NCBI RefSeq assembly: GCF_921293095.1
Contig: NC_060251.1
Coordinates: 64,993,585 to 65,057,584 of the forward strand
DNA length: 64,000 bases
Direction of reading: 5' to 3'
Source: Ischnura elegans
Taxonomy: Eukaryota > Arthropoda > Insecta > Odonata > Coenagrionidae
The position numbers and the translations under genes are program-made. Positions 1-11,223 of this stretch are shown here, in pieces; within the stretch, counting starts at the first letter, position 1, and each line of letters opens with the position of its first letter. A model generated the notes under the pieces. That model saw nothing but the letters and a program-made list of their open reading frames with translations. It had not been told where the DNA came from and made no database searches.

Positions 1-109
1 ATACATTTCTGGAGCTAGGGTTTGTTTCGTTCAAATGGTGTTGGATATGTTTTTATTTAGATTAGTGGTGGTCCCCTAGTGGCCTTTATATTGAGTTTTT
101 TGTAATACG

Positions 110-422
110 AGGTTTCAATGAATCCTACAAAGAATTATTTTGTGGTTACCGCCGATATGGTCTTTTAAAATGTATGTGTACTCGATACTCCCAACAGTTT
201 CGACCTGGTACCACATCGGAGGACGTGAAAACGAAGATAAATGGCCTCCGCACACAATACATGGCTGAAAAAAACAAATTAATCAGGTCGAAGAAGAGTG
301 GAGCAGGAGTGGAAGAGGTTGTAAGGCCAAAATTGTGGTGCTACAACAATTTAAGTTTCCTTGAAAGGCATACGGCACCCAGGAAGAGCGTATCAAACTT
401 GGATCCCGTGGAGCTTAACAAG
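110..422 (+). CDS. MADF-type DNA-binding protein, first visible exon (Harbinger partner)
   Basis: The open frame reads through from about 110; the first ATG is at 174. It encodes an alpha-helical MADF/Myb-like pattern: TTSEDVKTKINGLRTQY, then a basic stretch, then PKLWCYNNLSFLE. This 'K..L...Y......K..SG.G....... W.Y..L.FL' layout is the one I know from MADF proteins carried by PIF/Harbinger transposons, which bind transposon ends and help bring the transposase into the nucleus. The exon ends at a good donor (AACAAG|GTATGC) in phase 0. The N-terminal third of a MADF domain is missing or lies in an upstream exon outside a clean frame. It converges with the transposase gene at 1871-3294, the usual two-gene arrangement. 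Confidence 0.6.
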
Positions 423-760
423 GTATGCCGATGACACTTGCAAATAAATTCGTCTTTATTACGTATAATTTGTTTTGCTGGAATGTGCATTGTTTGCTTT
501 TGGCATGAAGTAATAACATGAAAAGTCAAATTCCAGGGGCATGTTTGGAACGAGTCTATTGTTTGAGATCGTCCATTGACTCCGTTATTTACCATTGTTG
601 ATCATCTATTTTGGTTTACTGTTTACGGAAATTTGTGATCTTACGTTGAGTGCCCACTTCAACGCAGTTACTTCTGCGATATTTATGTTTTAGCTACACT
701 TGAATTCACGAAGGGACTTCTTTGCACTTCTGAACATTACATTAATTTTTTTGTCTGTAG

Positions 761-1117
761 GAAACGCCCATTTAAATACAATCAGGAGAGTTATCAGATG
801 TCACGGCAGAAGAGCAGCATGAAATTGGTACCATCCCAGTCCCCTTACTCAGTGAAGAGTCCACCTCTGCCAGCGCTGACCACTGCAACATCTCCTCAAG
901 AAGCGGGTCATCAAGAGGAGTACCGACCCCCAAGAGGAGAAGGACTGGGGAAGCAGACATAACTACCTTCCTCTCAAAGGCTTCGTCAGCCCTTGAGCAA
1001 GGGACACTGCGGAAAAACACAAAATTTGAAAATTTCGGCCTGTTTGTAGGGCAAGAAATTGCCGATATTAGTGACGAAAAAAACAGAAAGCTGCAATGCA
1101 GAAAATTTTTGATATAG
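761..1117 (+). pseudogene. C-terminal exon of the MADF-type partner, with an early stop
   Basis: The exon starts after a strong polypyrimidine acceptor (TTTTTTGTCTGTAG). It continues the phase of the exon ending at 422 and closes at TAG 1115-1117. After four codons there is an in-frame TAA at 773-775. Beyond it lie about 113 clean codons: an acidic/serine-rich linker, a basic patch (PKRRRTGEA) that could be a nuclear localisation signal, and a C-terminal helix similar to the BESS-like tails of Harbinger MADF proteins. The stop could be a real inactivating mutation or the true acceptor may lie elsewhere. The similar C-terminal exon at 22359-22784 supports the identification. Confidence 0.5.
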
Positions 1118-1870
1118 TAATGAAAGCTAAAGATGATGAGAATGAAAGTTAACTATTTTTGTATGTTTTTTATTTTATAATTTTAATTTACATTTTGTTA
1201 CATTGAATTTGATTGTAAAATAATTGTTAATTATATAATTTGCTTGGTGGAATCACTGTTGTTTGGTCATTTCTTCAACCCTCAATGGCCATTAGTTAAA
1301 AATCTTGAGTATATTGCATGATTTAAGAATTTGTTTCTACTATCATACCAAATAATCGTATAACATCAGGTAGTACGTAAGCTATATTAGTTGTTCAATT
1401 ATTATTATTATTATTCAATTTCTGACAAGGTTGCAAACTAACTTAATTTGAAGAAGTTCTGGAACGAACTTTGGTTTCTGAATCTTAACTTATAGCATTT
1501 TAGCCAATAGTCCTTCTATGTCCATGCGATGCAAGGACGCAAATGAGTGCTCTCCTTCTTAACACAATTCATTCCAGCAATTTCCTATTTATTAACCATA
1601 GGTAGATAAACCATCATCATAGATTTTTTAATATTGGTTCATTATGGCATAGTAGGCCACTATCACACAAAAAAAGTCTTGATTTGGTTCAAATATAAAA
1701 AAGCTTTATAGCGCAAGAAGGTTGTGAGTCATCAATAAAGCCAATAACACAAATGAAAAGTGGAATAATTTTTCATAGAACTGCAGAAATATTACAATCT
1801 TTACTACCACAAAAATCACCAGTAACAAAAGGGGGAATGAAATAGAGGAATTCATTAGCACTACCACAAC

Positions 1871-3294
1871 CTACATACCATTCCCCAATGGTAGTATTCC
1901 ATCAGTCACAAAATATTCGCAAAATTCATCCCTAATAGCTCTCGCATCGTTATTGTGCCTATTTCCACCCTGTCTTACCAATTGACCGTCAAGTATTGGG
2001 CCCTCCCTCCACACTCCAGGAATTACCCTTCCATCACTCATCACTCTATCTACCAGACCTTGAGGCAAGTAATTAGCGTCCTTCTTTGATCTCAAAAAGT
2101 TGTGTAGTACTATACAGGCTAGTGTCACAATTTCCACTTTTTCAACAGAGAGATTGATACAGTTTAATAGTATTCTGAAGCGGTTCGCTAAAATACCGAA
2201 AGCATTCTCTGATGTCCGCCTTGCCCGGCTAAGGCGATAATTAAAATTTCTCTTCTGCAAACTCAGTCCCCTATCTGGATATGGTTTCATTATGTTATGT
2301 TGCAGAGGAAAAGCATCATCTGCCACAATCACATGAGGGACACCGAGTACACGGCCAGGCAAAGCTATGTTCGGGGGTATATGCAAAGAATTTTGGCGCA
2401 ATGCCTCAGCAAGGGTGCTCTCACGAAAAACACCGCCATCACTCACTCTACCATTCACCCCGACATCGATGTATAAAAATTTATATCTGGCATCTACTAA
2501 TGCTAACAGCACAATACTGTGTGAGCCTTTATAATTGAAATAGAAAGACCCGTCTGCTCTTGAGGATCTAAAATGTATATGCTTCCCATCAAGAGCACCA
2601 ATGCAATTGGGAAAATTCCATTTTTCCTGAAATTCCCTTGCTATTTCCTTCCATTCTTCAACACTTCTCGGCATCTGAAATGAAAGATAATACATTAAAA
2701 ATTCAAATCGAGGAATGCTATACTTATGTTCATATTAAATGGAGTATATTGTACAAATTTTATCTAATTAGCTCGTTTCAAACAACTTACCTTCAAGAAA
2801 TTCTCTTTCAGAACTTCATAAATAGCTCTGCATACTTGAGGTACAAAGAGAGAAATAGTATTGTGAGCAATCCTCGTGGAGTACTGTAGACTTTTGTAAG
2901 ACTCCCCAGTGGCTAAAAATCTCAGAGTCACCGCCAACCTATGTTTTGCCGAGATACATTCCCGTAAAATTGTGTCTCTTTTAGATATGAGAGGCGACAC
3001 CAACTCCAGTAACTCTCTAAAATTGTTGTTATCCATCCGGAGGAAGTTGGTGAAAGATTCCGGATCCTCCGTTTCCAATTCCCGGTACAGCAAGTTCATG
3101 CTACCAGCGGCATACCTCCGGCTTAGCCATTCTCTTGACCAAAGCCTTCGACGATTTCTCCTTCGACCTTGCAGTACTGCTGCCACTACTCCTACGCAAA
3201 ATGCCACTCTTGCTATATTTGCGTTGTCATTATCCATCGTCGGACGCAAAACCAGATTTAATAATTGTAATGATGTATCAAATGATGGTATCAA
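1871..3294 (-). CDS. PIF/Harbinger DDE transposase, two exons, apparently intact
   Basis: Exon 1 is 3294-2791 and exon 2 is 2674-1871, joined across a 116-bp GT-AG intron (GTAAGT donor, TTTCAG acceptor) in phase 0, giving about 435 aa. The N-terminal exon carries the usual helical DNA-binding region (ESFTNFLRMDNNNFRELLEL, then RLAVTLRFLATGESYKSLQY). Exon 2 holds the DDE_Tnp_4 catalytic core: first Asp in GALDGKHIHF, second Asp in VIVADDAFPL, and the Glu in SENAFGILANRFRILL, with an LHNFLR helix after it. No stop or frameshift was found, and the catalytic residues and length fit the family. The start could instead be the later Met before DNDNANIA. The enzyme would cut and paste the element at 3-bp TWA targets; the partner gene at 110-1117 appears damaged. 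I could not locate the element's terminal repeats. Confidence 0.9.
2675..2790 (-). other. Transposase intron
   Basis: A 116-bp AT-rich intron with GTAAGT donor and TTTCAG acceptor on the minus strand. Its removal joins two coding blocks in phase 0 just before the MPRSVEEW motif, the position where many Harbinger transposases have their intron. Confidence 0.85.
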
Positions 3295-3561
3295 AACGTT
3301 GTTATGAGTACGGGTTTCTACGCGCTTTATCAGAGAATAGAACGCTATACGTTTTTCCTTTGTCGATCATGTTGACTATCGGTATTCAAGTCAATTCAAG
3401 CTTTCTGGAACAGTCTGAAAGAACGTTCAACTCGATTCAATGTGTGTTGAACAATCACTCTTGAAAGACCGTCTCGAATGGTCTTGAATCTTCATTTAGC
3501 GTTCAAGACGACTTGTTCAACGTTCCTTGTTCAAGACATCTCGAATAGTGTGAAAGAGGCT

Positions 3562-5711
3562 TTAGGTTTTCGGACACGAGAAACCCGAAAATAATACTTT
3601 TATTCACGAAAATTCAACTGTTGACCCAGTAAGGTCACCGTCAAGGTCATAAAGGTGGCAAAAAGAGTAGTATACCAACAAAGGTGTCGATCCATGGGTT
3701 TTATAGGGTGCCCAAGTCATTGGTAAAGTCCAAAAACCCTTATTATTCACTAATTGACCTCCGAGGGTCACAATGGGGGTCAAAGGTCATCGGGTTAAAC
3801 GTCCGGAAATCATGATAACCAGCGTGTCAAACCATAGGTTTTGAGGGGTGCCAAAGTCGGTTAGGCAGTTCATAGATCCGTAGTGTGGATTTTTTGACTT
3901 CTGAGGGTCAGAATGGGGGTCAAAGGTCATCGGGTTAAACGTCCGGAAATCATGATAACCAGCGTGTCAAACCATAGGTTTTGAAGGGTGCCAAAGTCAG
4001 TTAAGCAGTTCATAGATCCGTTGTGTTGATTTTTAGACCTCCGAGGGTCACAATGGGGGTCAAAGGTCATAGGGTTAAACCTCGGGCAATCATGACAACC
4101 AACGTGTCAAGCGATAGGTTTTGGAGGGTGCCAAAGTCGGTTAGGCAGTTCATAGAACCGTATTGTTGATTTTTGACCTCCGAAATTCATAATGGGGTCA
4201 AAGGTCTTAGGGTTAAACCTCGGGCAATCATGACAACCAACGTGTCAAACGATAGGTTTTGGAGGGTGCCAAAGTCGGTTAGGCAGTTCATAGATCCGCT
4301 CATAGACTTTTGCTGTTGAGGGTCACAATGGGGGTCAAAGGTCATAGAGTTAAACCTCGGGCCAATATGACAGCAAAAGTGTGGAACCATGGGTTTTAAA
4401 GTGTTTCCAAGTCAGTTTTGCTGTTCGTAGATCCATATTGTCGATTTTTTTACCACCGAGGGTCATAATGGGGGTCAAAGGTCATAGAGGTATGTTTTGA
4501 AGTAATAGGAAAACTAATGTCCCCAGCCAAAGGTTTAGAAGGGTGACCAAGTGAGTGCTAGTAGTACACATATCCACTGTCTTTTCCGACAAGCCTCCCC
4601 CGCCCTCTTAGTTTCGAGCCGTTGTTGATTATTTATTTCCCTAGACATCCTTTTTCCCGACTCTGTGTCCGCGCACTATTGTCCGCGCAGCGTGTACTAG
4701 AAAATTCCAGGTGTGCGTTATAACAAATTTAAAAATTCTAAACTGGAAGACCTAGAAAGTGTAATGTTGCAGGAGCTTCAAAAGAAGAAGAGCATGGCAA
4801 TCGAAACCATATCTGCAATTGGATGGTTGCTTAGCACAATGAAAACTCTATGTTCACATTTCAGTTTATTATCCTATTAATGTTGTCGTTTTATGATATT
4901 TCTCTTAAATCGTCAAATTTTTATCACATTGCTTGATACAATCAAAATAAAAGCTGGATTCATCCATTGCTTTTATTTTTTACCTTAAGGTTTTGGACAT
5001 AGCCAATATCTTTTTAAACGGAGTTTTGTCTTACACTTTGGGCGACAAATCAAAAGAATATTTAGAGAAATAAATAATCAACTGCGGCGTTAAAGTAAGA
5101 GAGCACGGGGGGCCTGTTGGAAAAGACTGCGAGGAAATGGAAAAATTTCGGAAGGAAGGGACGGTAAGCGCGTTGCATACATTCTTACTCTATGGTTTAA
5201 CTCTATGACCTTTGACCCCATTACGAATTTCGGAGGTCAAAAATCAACAATACGGATCTATGAACTGCCTAACCGACTTTGGCACCCTCCAAAACCTATC
5301 GCTTGACACGTTGGTTATCATGATTTCCGGACGTTTAACCCGATGACCTTTGACCCCCATTCTGACCCTCAGAAGTCAAAAAATCCACACTACGGATCTA
5401 TGAACTGCCTAACCGACTTTGGCACCCTTCAAAACCTATGGTTTGACACGCTGGTTATCATGATTTCCGGACGTTTAACCCGATGACCTTTGACCCCCAT
5501 TGTGACCCTCGGAGGTCAATTAGTGAATAATAAGGGTTTTTGGACTTTACCAATGACTTGGGCACCCTATAAAACCCATGGATCGACACCTTTGTTGGTA
5601 TACTACTCTTTTTGCCACCTTTATGACCTTGACGGTGACCTTACTGGGTCAACAGTTGAATTTTCGTGAATAAAAGTATTATTTTCGGGTTTCTCGTGTC
5701 CGAAAACCTAA
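3562..5711. mobile_element. Fold-back DNA element with long inverted arms of about 140-bp tandem units
   Basis: The left end (TTAGGTTTTCGGACACGAG) and the right end are inverted copies, and the match continues for hundreds of bases on each side. The arms contain tandem repeats of about 140 bp, each with a core like GGGTCAAAGGTCAT. About six units lie on the left (cores near 3764, 3903, 4040, 4183, 4318, 4458) and three on the right (near 5208, 5343, 5484). A weaker inner inverted match joins about 4578-4645 to 5065-5135. The loop of about 400 bp is AT-rich and has no ORF. If the termini are GG...CC, both flanks are TA, which would fit a TA target duplication, but TA is also palindromic. The element is non-autonomous; superfamily unknown. 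Confidence 0.85.
3760..4500 (+). repeat. Tandem array of about six 140-bp units (left arm)
   Basis: Successive units share GGGTCAAAGGTCAT, then a TTAAAC-containing stretch, then GGTGCCAAAGTC and GCAGTTCATAGATCCG, spaced 135-143 bp. The first two units are nearly identical; the last is the most diverged. The right arm (5190-5520) holds about three units in inverse orientation. Confidence 0.85.
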
Positions 5712-6479
5712 GAATAGTCATCTTGGTCAATGAAATTCAGACTTTTTTCTATCTCGATTTTTTAAACATTGAAATTAAGGCAAATTTTGGTTTGGACCCA
5801 TATTGTGAGGTCAAAAGGTCAAAATTGTAAACATTTTTTTACACTCAACAAAACTTAGGACCTTTTCCCATAAGTACATATGCTAATTTTAATGAACATT
5901 GCTCCATGCAAAGTTACTAAATTTACAGGTCAAAAATGACACACGACCCTTGGGACAGTCTGTATTTTCAAAGCCCGGCGAAGAATGAAAACGAGCATAA
6001 TTTCTATTTAAAAAGTTGCAGAACTGTAATTTTTTGAAGCAACTAATTTGGTTTTTGCGTATTTTCCTCCCAGCCATATTAATCTAAGTTTAAATTATAT
6101 TGCGGAAGTAGCAAGGAAAACAGTGTTTTGAGAGTTACAGGAAGGAAGTGTGGACACGGAATCAACTCGCACACCTTCCCATTTCATCACTTCATCAGGA
6201 AATTATGGCGTCTGAATACACGAATTTATCTTTTTTTAAATCTTATCATCATTGTTTTCATAAATCGGCCTTCAATTTAAAATTCGGCTTATAGTGTTCG
6301 ATAGAGGGTAAATTCAAGAACTCGCCGCGGTAAGCAGTTAGGCCCGCGGAAAGGCTAGAATTTGAAATGGCGCTGGAAGTTGGGTCTACCGTGACGTCAA
6401 GCCAATGGGAGCCCGACTCGCGAATGAGGCAACCTTTACTTTAAGAACCTTGGGTTATCATTACGAGCCTCATGCATGA
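5712..6479. other. AT-rich stretch with no recognised gene
   Basis: Only short ORFs without recognisable motifs are present. A GC-richer patch at about 6310-6430 has no identifiable feature. Confidence 0.5.
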
Positions 6480-6717
6480 GCGTACCCAGCGAGGGGCAAG
6501 GGGGGGCTTCTCCCCCTCCAAGAAGCAAAAATCGCAAAAGCCTCAAGGAAAATCAGTACTGCATTAAAACGAATGTATTCAACAACTTTTATTTAAACCG
6601 ACGAAAAATGATATATAATAGTATAAGATATTAACTAAAATAAAAACTATTTTTTTCAAGGAAATAATCTCATAAATCCCATGGCTTGCCCTCCCCTAGT
6701 CATGATCCTGGGTACGC
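6480..6717. mobile_element. Short inverted-repeat MITE (GCGTACCCAG ends)
   Basis: The termini GCGTACCCAG (6480-6489) and its inverse (6708-6717) bound 238 bp. The ends also share a G-rich AGGGG.. GCAAG stretch. There is no ORF and the interior is AT-rich. It truncates the decayed Harbinger transposase that runs up to 6718 on the minus strand. I see no clean target duplication; CCTCATGC occurs near both ends but not directly adjacent. Confidence 0.65.
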
Positions 6718-8230
6718 CCTTGGCCTCATGCTTTTTGTCTTCCCTTGCATCACCCTCAGCTCTAATTGCAAGGAGTTGTACAATGTACATCATCCTCTGC
6801 CAAGTTAAATCTCTTACACATATTGCGTATTACGGCACGAGTGTTTATGATCAAAACATCTCTCTGGTGAATAATGGAGTCCTCTCTCAGATAGCAAACT
6901 TTGAAACCTAATCATGAGGGGACCATTTCATCTTTCAATGCAGTTTCTTGCTGCATCATGTGCCTCTGTATATCTATCTTCTGGGGTTCCTAGTATAATA
7001 TTCAACACTAGTGTCATCAGCCAAGGCTGAAGAGGCTAACCACTATCCCATGGGTAATAAAAAAACATTATGGTTATTACCACTTCTTTGTAAACCTGAC
7101 AGTATACTTTTTCAATTTAATGATTGTAATATACATAATATATATTTTGACACTAAAGCATACCAATAAGCCAACCATCTAAGGTTTCTCTAGAATTAGT
7201 GTTTTTCAATCCCCTGCATACATTTGAACTCCTCCAAATGGAGGAATCATGTGTTCCACCAGGGTATTTTGCATTTAAATTTAAAATATTTGAAACATAG
7301 TCACATTTCTATTTTGAAAGTGAAAAAAGAAAAGAAAAGTAATTTTCGTCATAGGTTGTTTAACCAACATAAATAATATATGTTTATTACCAGATGAACA
7401 TTTATAGCATGATATCCATGGCTGCTAACTTATTGGTGTATAGGATACACTTCATCGTTTATATGGGGAGCCTTTATCTCTACGCGAGTACAATCTATTG
7501 CGTTGAGAACTCTGGGAAAATTATTTTCCATAAAAAACCTCGGGCTTTATACATAAGTTAGGGATGTCATCGACAATTATGTTAATTTTTCAATACTGAT
7601 TCAAGCTGGTATATATCTTAATAAGACAATTTGTTGACCGTGATTTTACCCTTCTCTGCTTATCAACAGTAATTCAGAATTCATCCAATTTGTGGATTTA
7701 TTCTCATTCACCGTACTATTGATATTCTTAATTATGCGTCTTACACTCTCTTGGCTTTTACTTAAAAATAAATTTAATCCCACTGGCCTTTGATAGCTGC
7801 CACACGCAAAAAATGCCATGCCGTAACCACCTGCATCCCAGAAAAATAGGTACTTGGTGCTATCATGATGAGAGAATCGCAGTATTCGTTAACAAAAAAA
7901 AGATCAAAAATGGAGCTAGTAATTTTGCAGCGATAACAATTTCATCTTCTTTAATAGGACTTCTCGTGCTCATGATAAAAATATAAAATTCATCCTTGCC
8001 GTGAATTAAGTTATAATTACCATGATTTAATTGGGAATTAACGATTTTCGTGAAGTGTGTGTAAGGCCTTGGCTCTTCAGCTAAACCCAAAGTTGCCTAA
8101 TATTTGGACAAAATAATCTTCGGGAAGATCGTATGTATTTTGCCAGTCTCTTAAATATCTCTCTCTGCTATACAAACGCCTTTCCTCTTCATAAGCTCCT
8201 CACACCGAAAGCAGTTGTCTCAAGGCCGCT
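6718..8230 (-). pseudogene. Decayed HARBI1-like PIF/Harbinger transposase, about five exons
   Basis: Fragments appear in order on the minus strand. An N-terminal block (YEEERRLYSRERYLRDWQNT, about 8200-8090). A helical block with FFACGSYQRPVGLNLFLS (about 7830-7650). The first catalytic Asp in NAIDCTRVEIKAP with GYHAINV (about 7540-7391). Exon 7308-7165 with LNAKYPGGTHDSSIWRSS and GWLIG. A last block (about 7058-6718) with PLQPWLMT and IER..GPLMIRFQSLL, carrying the expected Glu. This matches the AIDGTHI / PGSTHDSR / GDSGYP / IERxFGxLKxRF order of HARBI1-type transposases. Several stops, DGT changed to DCT, and the second Asp motif damaged show it is dead. Donor and acceptor sites at 7390/7309 and 7164 are still recognisable. 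Confidence 0.75.
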
Positions 8231-8766
8231 ATATTCGTGTTGAAAACGATATGATTTACTTATGCTATGAATGAACAATAATGTATTTAACACTAACAAC
8301 TAACCCAATTACTAGTGTTATTATAATGACAAGTAAAGGTTGTATAAAGATAGTGGTGTAATAAACTAAATAAAACAACTGAACGATGATACTATTAATA
8401 AGGAGTCAGGCTAAGTAAGTGGTCTACTCTTAAGACTTCTAAACGAATCACGGAAGATATCGCTACCTGGATTATTCTATAGAAAGACTTAGCCGTGCAA
8501 ATTTTCCCGTTAAGTGGCTTGAACCGTGTGATGTCCTTCCGAACTTAATCGAAAAAGTGGAGTGTGTCTAATTCTACGGGCAGGGGCATTAATGCTTATT
8601 AAGCATAAGAGATCTCTACAGTCAAAATATTTCTGAGAAAAATAACGTTAGTCATTTTTCTAAAAATTGGTCCATTACTTATCAACCATAACCATTTAAC
8701 AAATCGCATTTGTATCTTTTCAATGCTAGTAGAGTGAGTCGCATGATGAGAGGTCCATATCGCCCT
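8231..8766. other. No recognised feature
   Basis: AT-rich DNA between the Harbinger pseudogene and a retroelement fragment. It probably includes 5' non-coding sequence of the dead transposase locus, but nothing specific is visible. Confidence 0.4.
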
Positions 8767-8985
8767 TCAACAGATAAAGCAGAAATCTCGAACTATAGTG
8801 TCGATGGCTAAATGAGGAGGCAAGTTTCGTTTTAGGAACCCTATAAGCCTATATATCCTTGGAAGCGTATTTCTCGAATGTGAAACTTTTAAACTTAGTT
8901 TATGGTCGAGGAATACGCCCAAATCGGGGAAAATAGAAACTCGTTTAAGAACAACTCTATAAATTTTTATTAAATTGGATCGCAT
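8767..8985 (-). pseudogene. Non-LTR retrotransposon RT fragment (post-catalytic region)
   Basis: The 72-codon frame contains VLKRVSIFPDLGVFLDHKLS followed by a helical segment ending in RLIGFLKRNL. This is the pattern just downstream of the catalytic YADD box in Jockey/CR1-type reverse transcriptases (...I.DLGV..D.KLSF..H.....). No catalytic motif is included, so it is a short relic. Confidence 0.55.
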
Positions 8986-9282
8986 TTTTTTTTACATGAA
9001 AGAAATAAGTTTGAAGAGTTTTAAATGGATTCGGATATAAATTCCAGATTTACACCAGTGCTCTACCTTTCGCGTGAACGAAAATGAAAAACTTTCGCTA
9101 GCAACGAATTTTTTTCAAGATTAACAAGCATGTGGGCCAACGAACAAATATATAACGAATGAGCTCATTATGGAGACGGATTTTATTCGTTGAGGCGTAA
9201 CGAAATATTCAAGACTTAGTTATTCATTATGAAAAGACAGAGAGAAATTCAATGAAATAAAGTAAAACGATTAACTTTCTTT
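8986..9282. other. No recognised feature
   Basis: AT-rich spacer between a retroelement fragment and the last exon of the Myb-like pseudogene; no motif found. Confidence 0.35.
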
Positions 9283-10227
9283 ATTAAGGAGCTGCCGGAG
9301 CAAAAGTATTTGCTTATTCAGCAGCTGAATTTTCTCTGCCCTAAGAGCATTGGCTTTTTCTTTAAGCTCATTGCTCTTGTTTATTTCCGTGAGCATTTAA
9401 ACGTCTCTTTTTCTTTGCTCATCTGCCTACCTGGCTACGTCCTCTCTGAGGGCATTCAAAGCCATTGCCATCTTCCCATCTCGTTTCTTGATAGCTACTT
9501 CTTCTAGCCTCCCTGCACCTGTTTCCTTGGGTGGTACTTCTTGTGCCCTGTGCCCTTCTGAAGTTGATTGGCCTGGATCCACATTATCAGTATTCTTAAT
9601 TAAAACACTGCATAAAAAATAATATGCTCAGGAGTTATTATTTCCCTCAACGTTTACCCTTCCGTTCATTGAAATATATTCCAAATACTGACTTTGGTGG
9701 AGACACCGTTGTGTCGCCATGACGACCTAACACCACCTTCAGATTAATGTTATGTTTCTTCCCAAACATCTCTGTGATTTCTCTGTGGAAAAAAGTTGCA
9801 TAGCTTTATTTATTTAAGCTGCAAAAGAAAATAATTAAAGGGTAACAGCAGAAAAAATTACTTACGTTTCATAATTAAGGACCCATCGTCCTCGACCAGT
9901 TTTATTTGTGGACACATTTATTTTAAAGGCCCTTTTACACTTATTGCTCACTTTTTGAGAGGTGAATGTATAACCATGGGATTGCATATAAGAGACTATT
10001 GCCTCAAATAACTTCTTCTGAATAAAGCGTTTACTAGCTTTATTTTTATTAATGAAATAATAATTTTAAAAAAGTTTTGTGTCAGCTTCATCCGACACAA
10101 ACTGATCTGGCTGGTTGGTTGGCGGTTGAACCATGGCATCAGGGTTTTGGCGGAAGACAAGTTTAACCTCTTGATTCCTCAGATTACTAATGACAAACTC
10201 CTTGCTCCTATCTATTCTGCTTGCCAT
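9283..10227 (-). pseudogene. Myb/SANT-like DNA-binding protein of a Harbinger locus, three visible exons
   Basis: From a Met at about 10227 the minus frame reads MASRIDRSKEFVISNLRNQ. After one stop it continues into KLFEAIVSYMQSHGYTFTSQ and TGRGRWVLNYET, a layout typical of Myb/SANT-like partners of PIF/Harbinger transposases. A donor follows (GTAAGT at about 9866). The middle exon (about 9790-9660) has EITEMFGKKHNINLKVVLG. The third exon starts at a TTTTTTATGCAG acceptor near 9609 and ends in a coiled-coil-like tail (LKEKANALRAEKIQLLNKQI) interrupted by two stops. It lies upstream of the HARBI1-like pseudogene on the same strand, so the two probably formed one old element of about 3.5 kb. 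Confidence 0.6.
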
Positions 10228-10354
10228 GATTTTAATCACTGAGGAACCATCTATTACATGGAATTATATGGTGGAAAATAAATAAAGCCTCATCACATAC
10301 AGGGAAAAGATATAAATAAATGTGCATTCATGAATTCTACTGGGTAACCAAGAG

Positions 10355-10640
10355 CGGATCTGGCATTTTTTCTGAGGGGAGGAACAAGGGTCTGACAGGC
10401 AAAAGGTCTCCTCATACTTGAAATTTGAAAAACAACATGCAACATTACTGTTCGAAATATTCTCTTTATTTTTAATATGAAAGTTATTAATATGTAATTA
10501 AATTATTGTGGCTCCGTAATTCACTAAACAAAATGAACGTAATGATATCCATTAAAATCTTGTCTATGTTTTATTCATGTCTGGGGGGGCACGAATCCCC
10601 GTTCCCCTCCCCTAAATCTGTCTTTGGGGATAGATATAAT
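10355..10640. mobile_element. G-rich MITE-like remnant
   Basis: The left end resembles the GGCGGATCTGG / TCTGAGGGGAGG type, and the right side has GGGGGGCACG and GTTCCCCTCCCC. These recall the CAGGGGCGGATCC-type hAT MITE better preserved at 24191-24335. The ends are eroded and no target duplication is visible. Confidence 0.35.
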
Positions 10641-10682
10641 AGAGAAGAGAGTTCTCTATTAGAGAGAGAGAGAAGAGCAATG
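10641..10682 (+). repeat. Short GA-rich simple repeat
   Basis: Interrupted AGAGAGAG run; simple-sequence DNA. Confidence 0.6.
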
Positions 10683-10896
10683 GTTCCATATGGAAATTTT
10701 TAAGTCATTAATAAAAGGTAGTGTTAATTATAATGAAAGGCACCTCCACCCTCGTCGATGAGTAGCTCATCGCGCCCATCTAAAAGAGGAATTGCTGTCA
10801 TTGTTAGCAAGCCTTGTTGAATTCGCCGTGCTGGAAGCTAACTAGCAAAAGTTGTTATCGCTATAGCGATTGGAGGAGTTTCACTTAATTTATTTA

Positions 10897-11223
10897 CTAA
10901 GCCAGCCTTTGGCAAGTGCTATAGGGCCACAACAATGGCTTCTCTCGCCGGCTTTGAGGGGACCGGATTTTTCCCGTCCAGAGATCTTCAATCTCCTGTG
11001 CTTCGTATGCATTGTCCAGTTGTCCGACGACATGAAAATACCTGGATTCCTCATCCACGGCGTTGTAAAGCTGGAACTGGGCCTCAACTTGTGAGAGCCA
11101 GAGTTGTGGGTAGTCGGTCAAAAGTGGGAAGTGTGAGCGGAACGCGGTTGCGATGTTGCGGTGGAATGTGTTACGAAACAAGAAATTCGGTGGTAATGAG
11201 GTAGAAGATAGATTGCATTTCAA
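10897..11223 (-). pseudogene. Gypsy-type LTR retrotransposon gag fragment
   Basis: The frame contains YPQLWLSQVEAQFQLYN followed by SRYFHVVGQLDN and EIEDL. This matches the recalled gag pattern of CsRn1/Mag-like Gypsy elements (P..WF...EAQF......D...F..V...L......V.DL). Only about 100 codons are open; downstream reading suggests frameshifts, and no LTR or pol was found nearby. It is an isolated relic on the minus strand. Confidence 0.65.

Noticed and set aside
3760..5520. CRISPR-like array because of regular repeats
   Set aside because: Units are 140 bp, inverted between arms and lack unique spacers; this is a eukaryotic fold-back element.
6480..6717. 8-bp duplication CCTCATGC as proof of a hAT insertion
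   Set aside because: The two copies are not directly adjacent to the inverted termini, so they cannot be the target duplication without extra assumptions.
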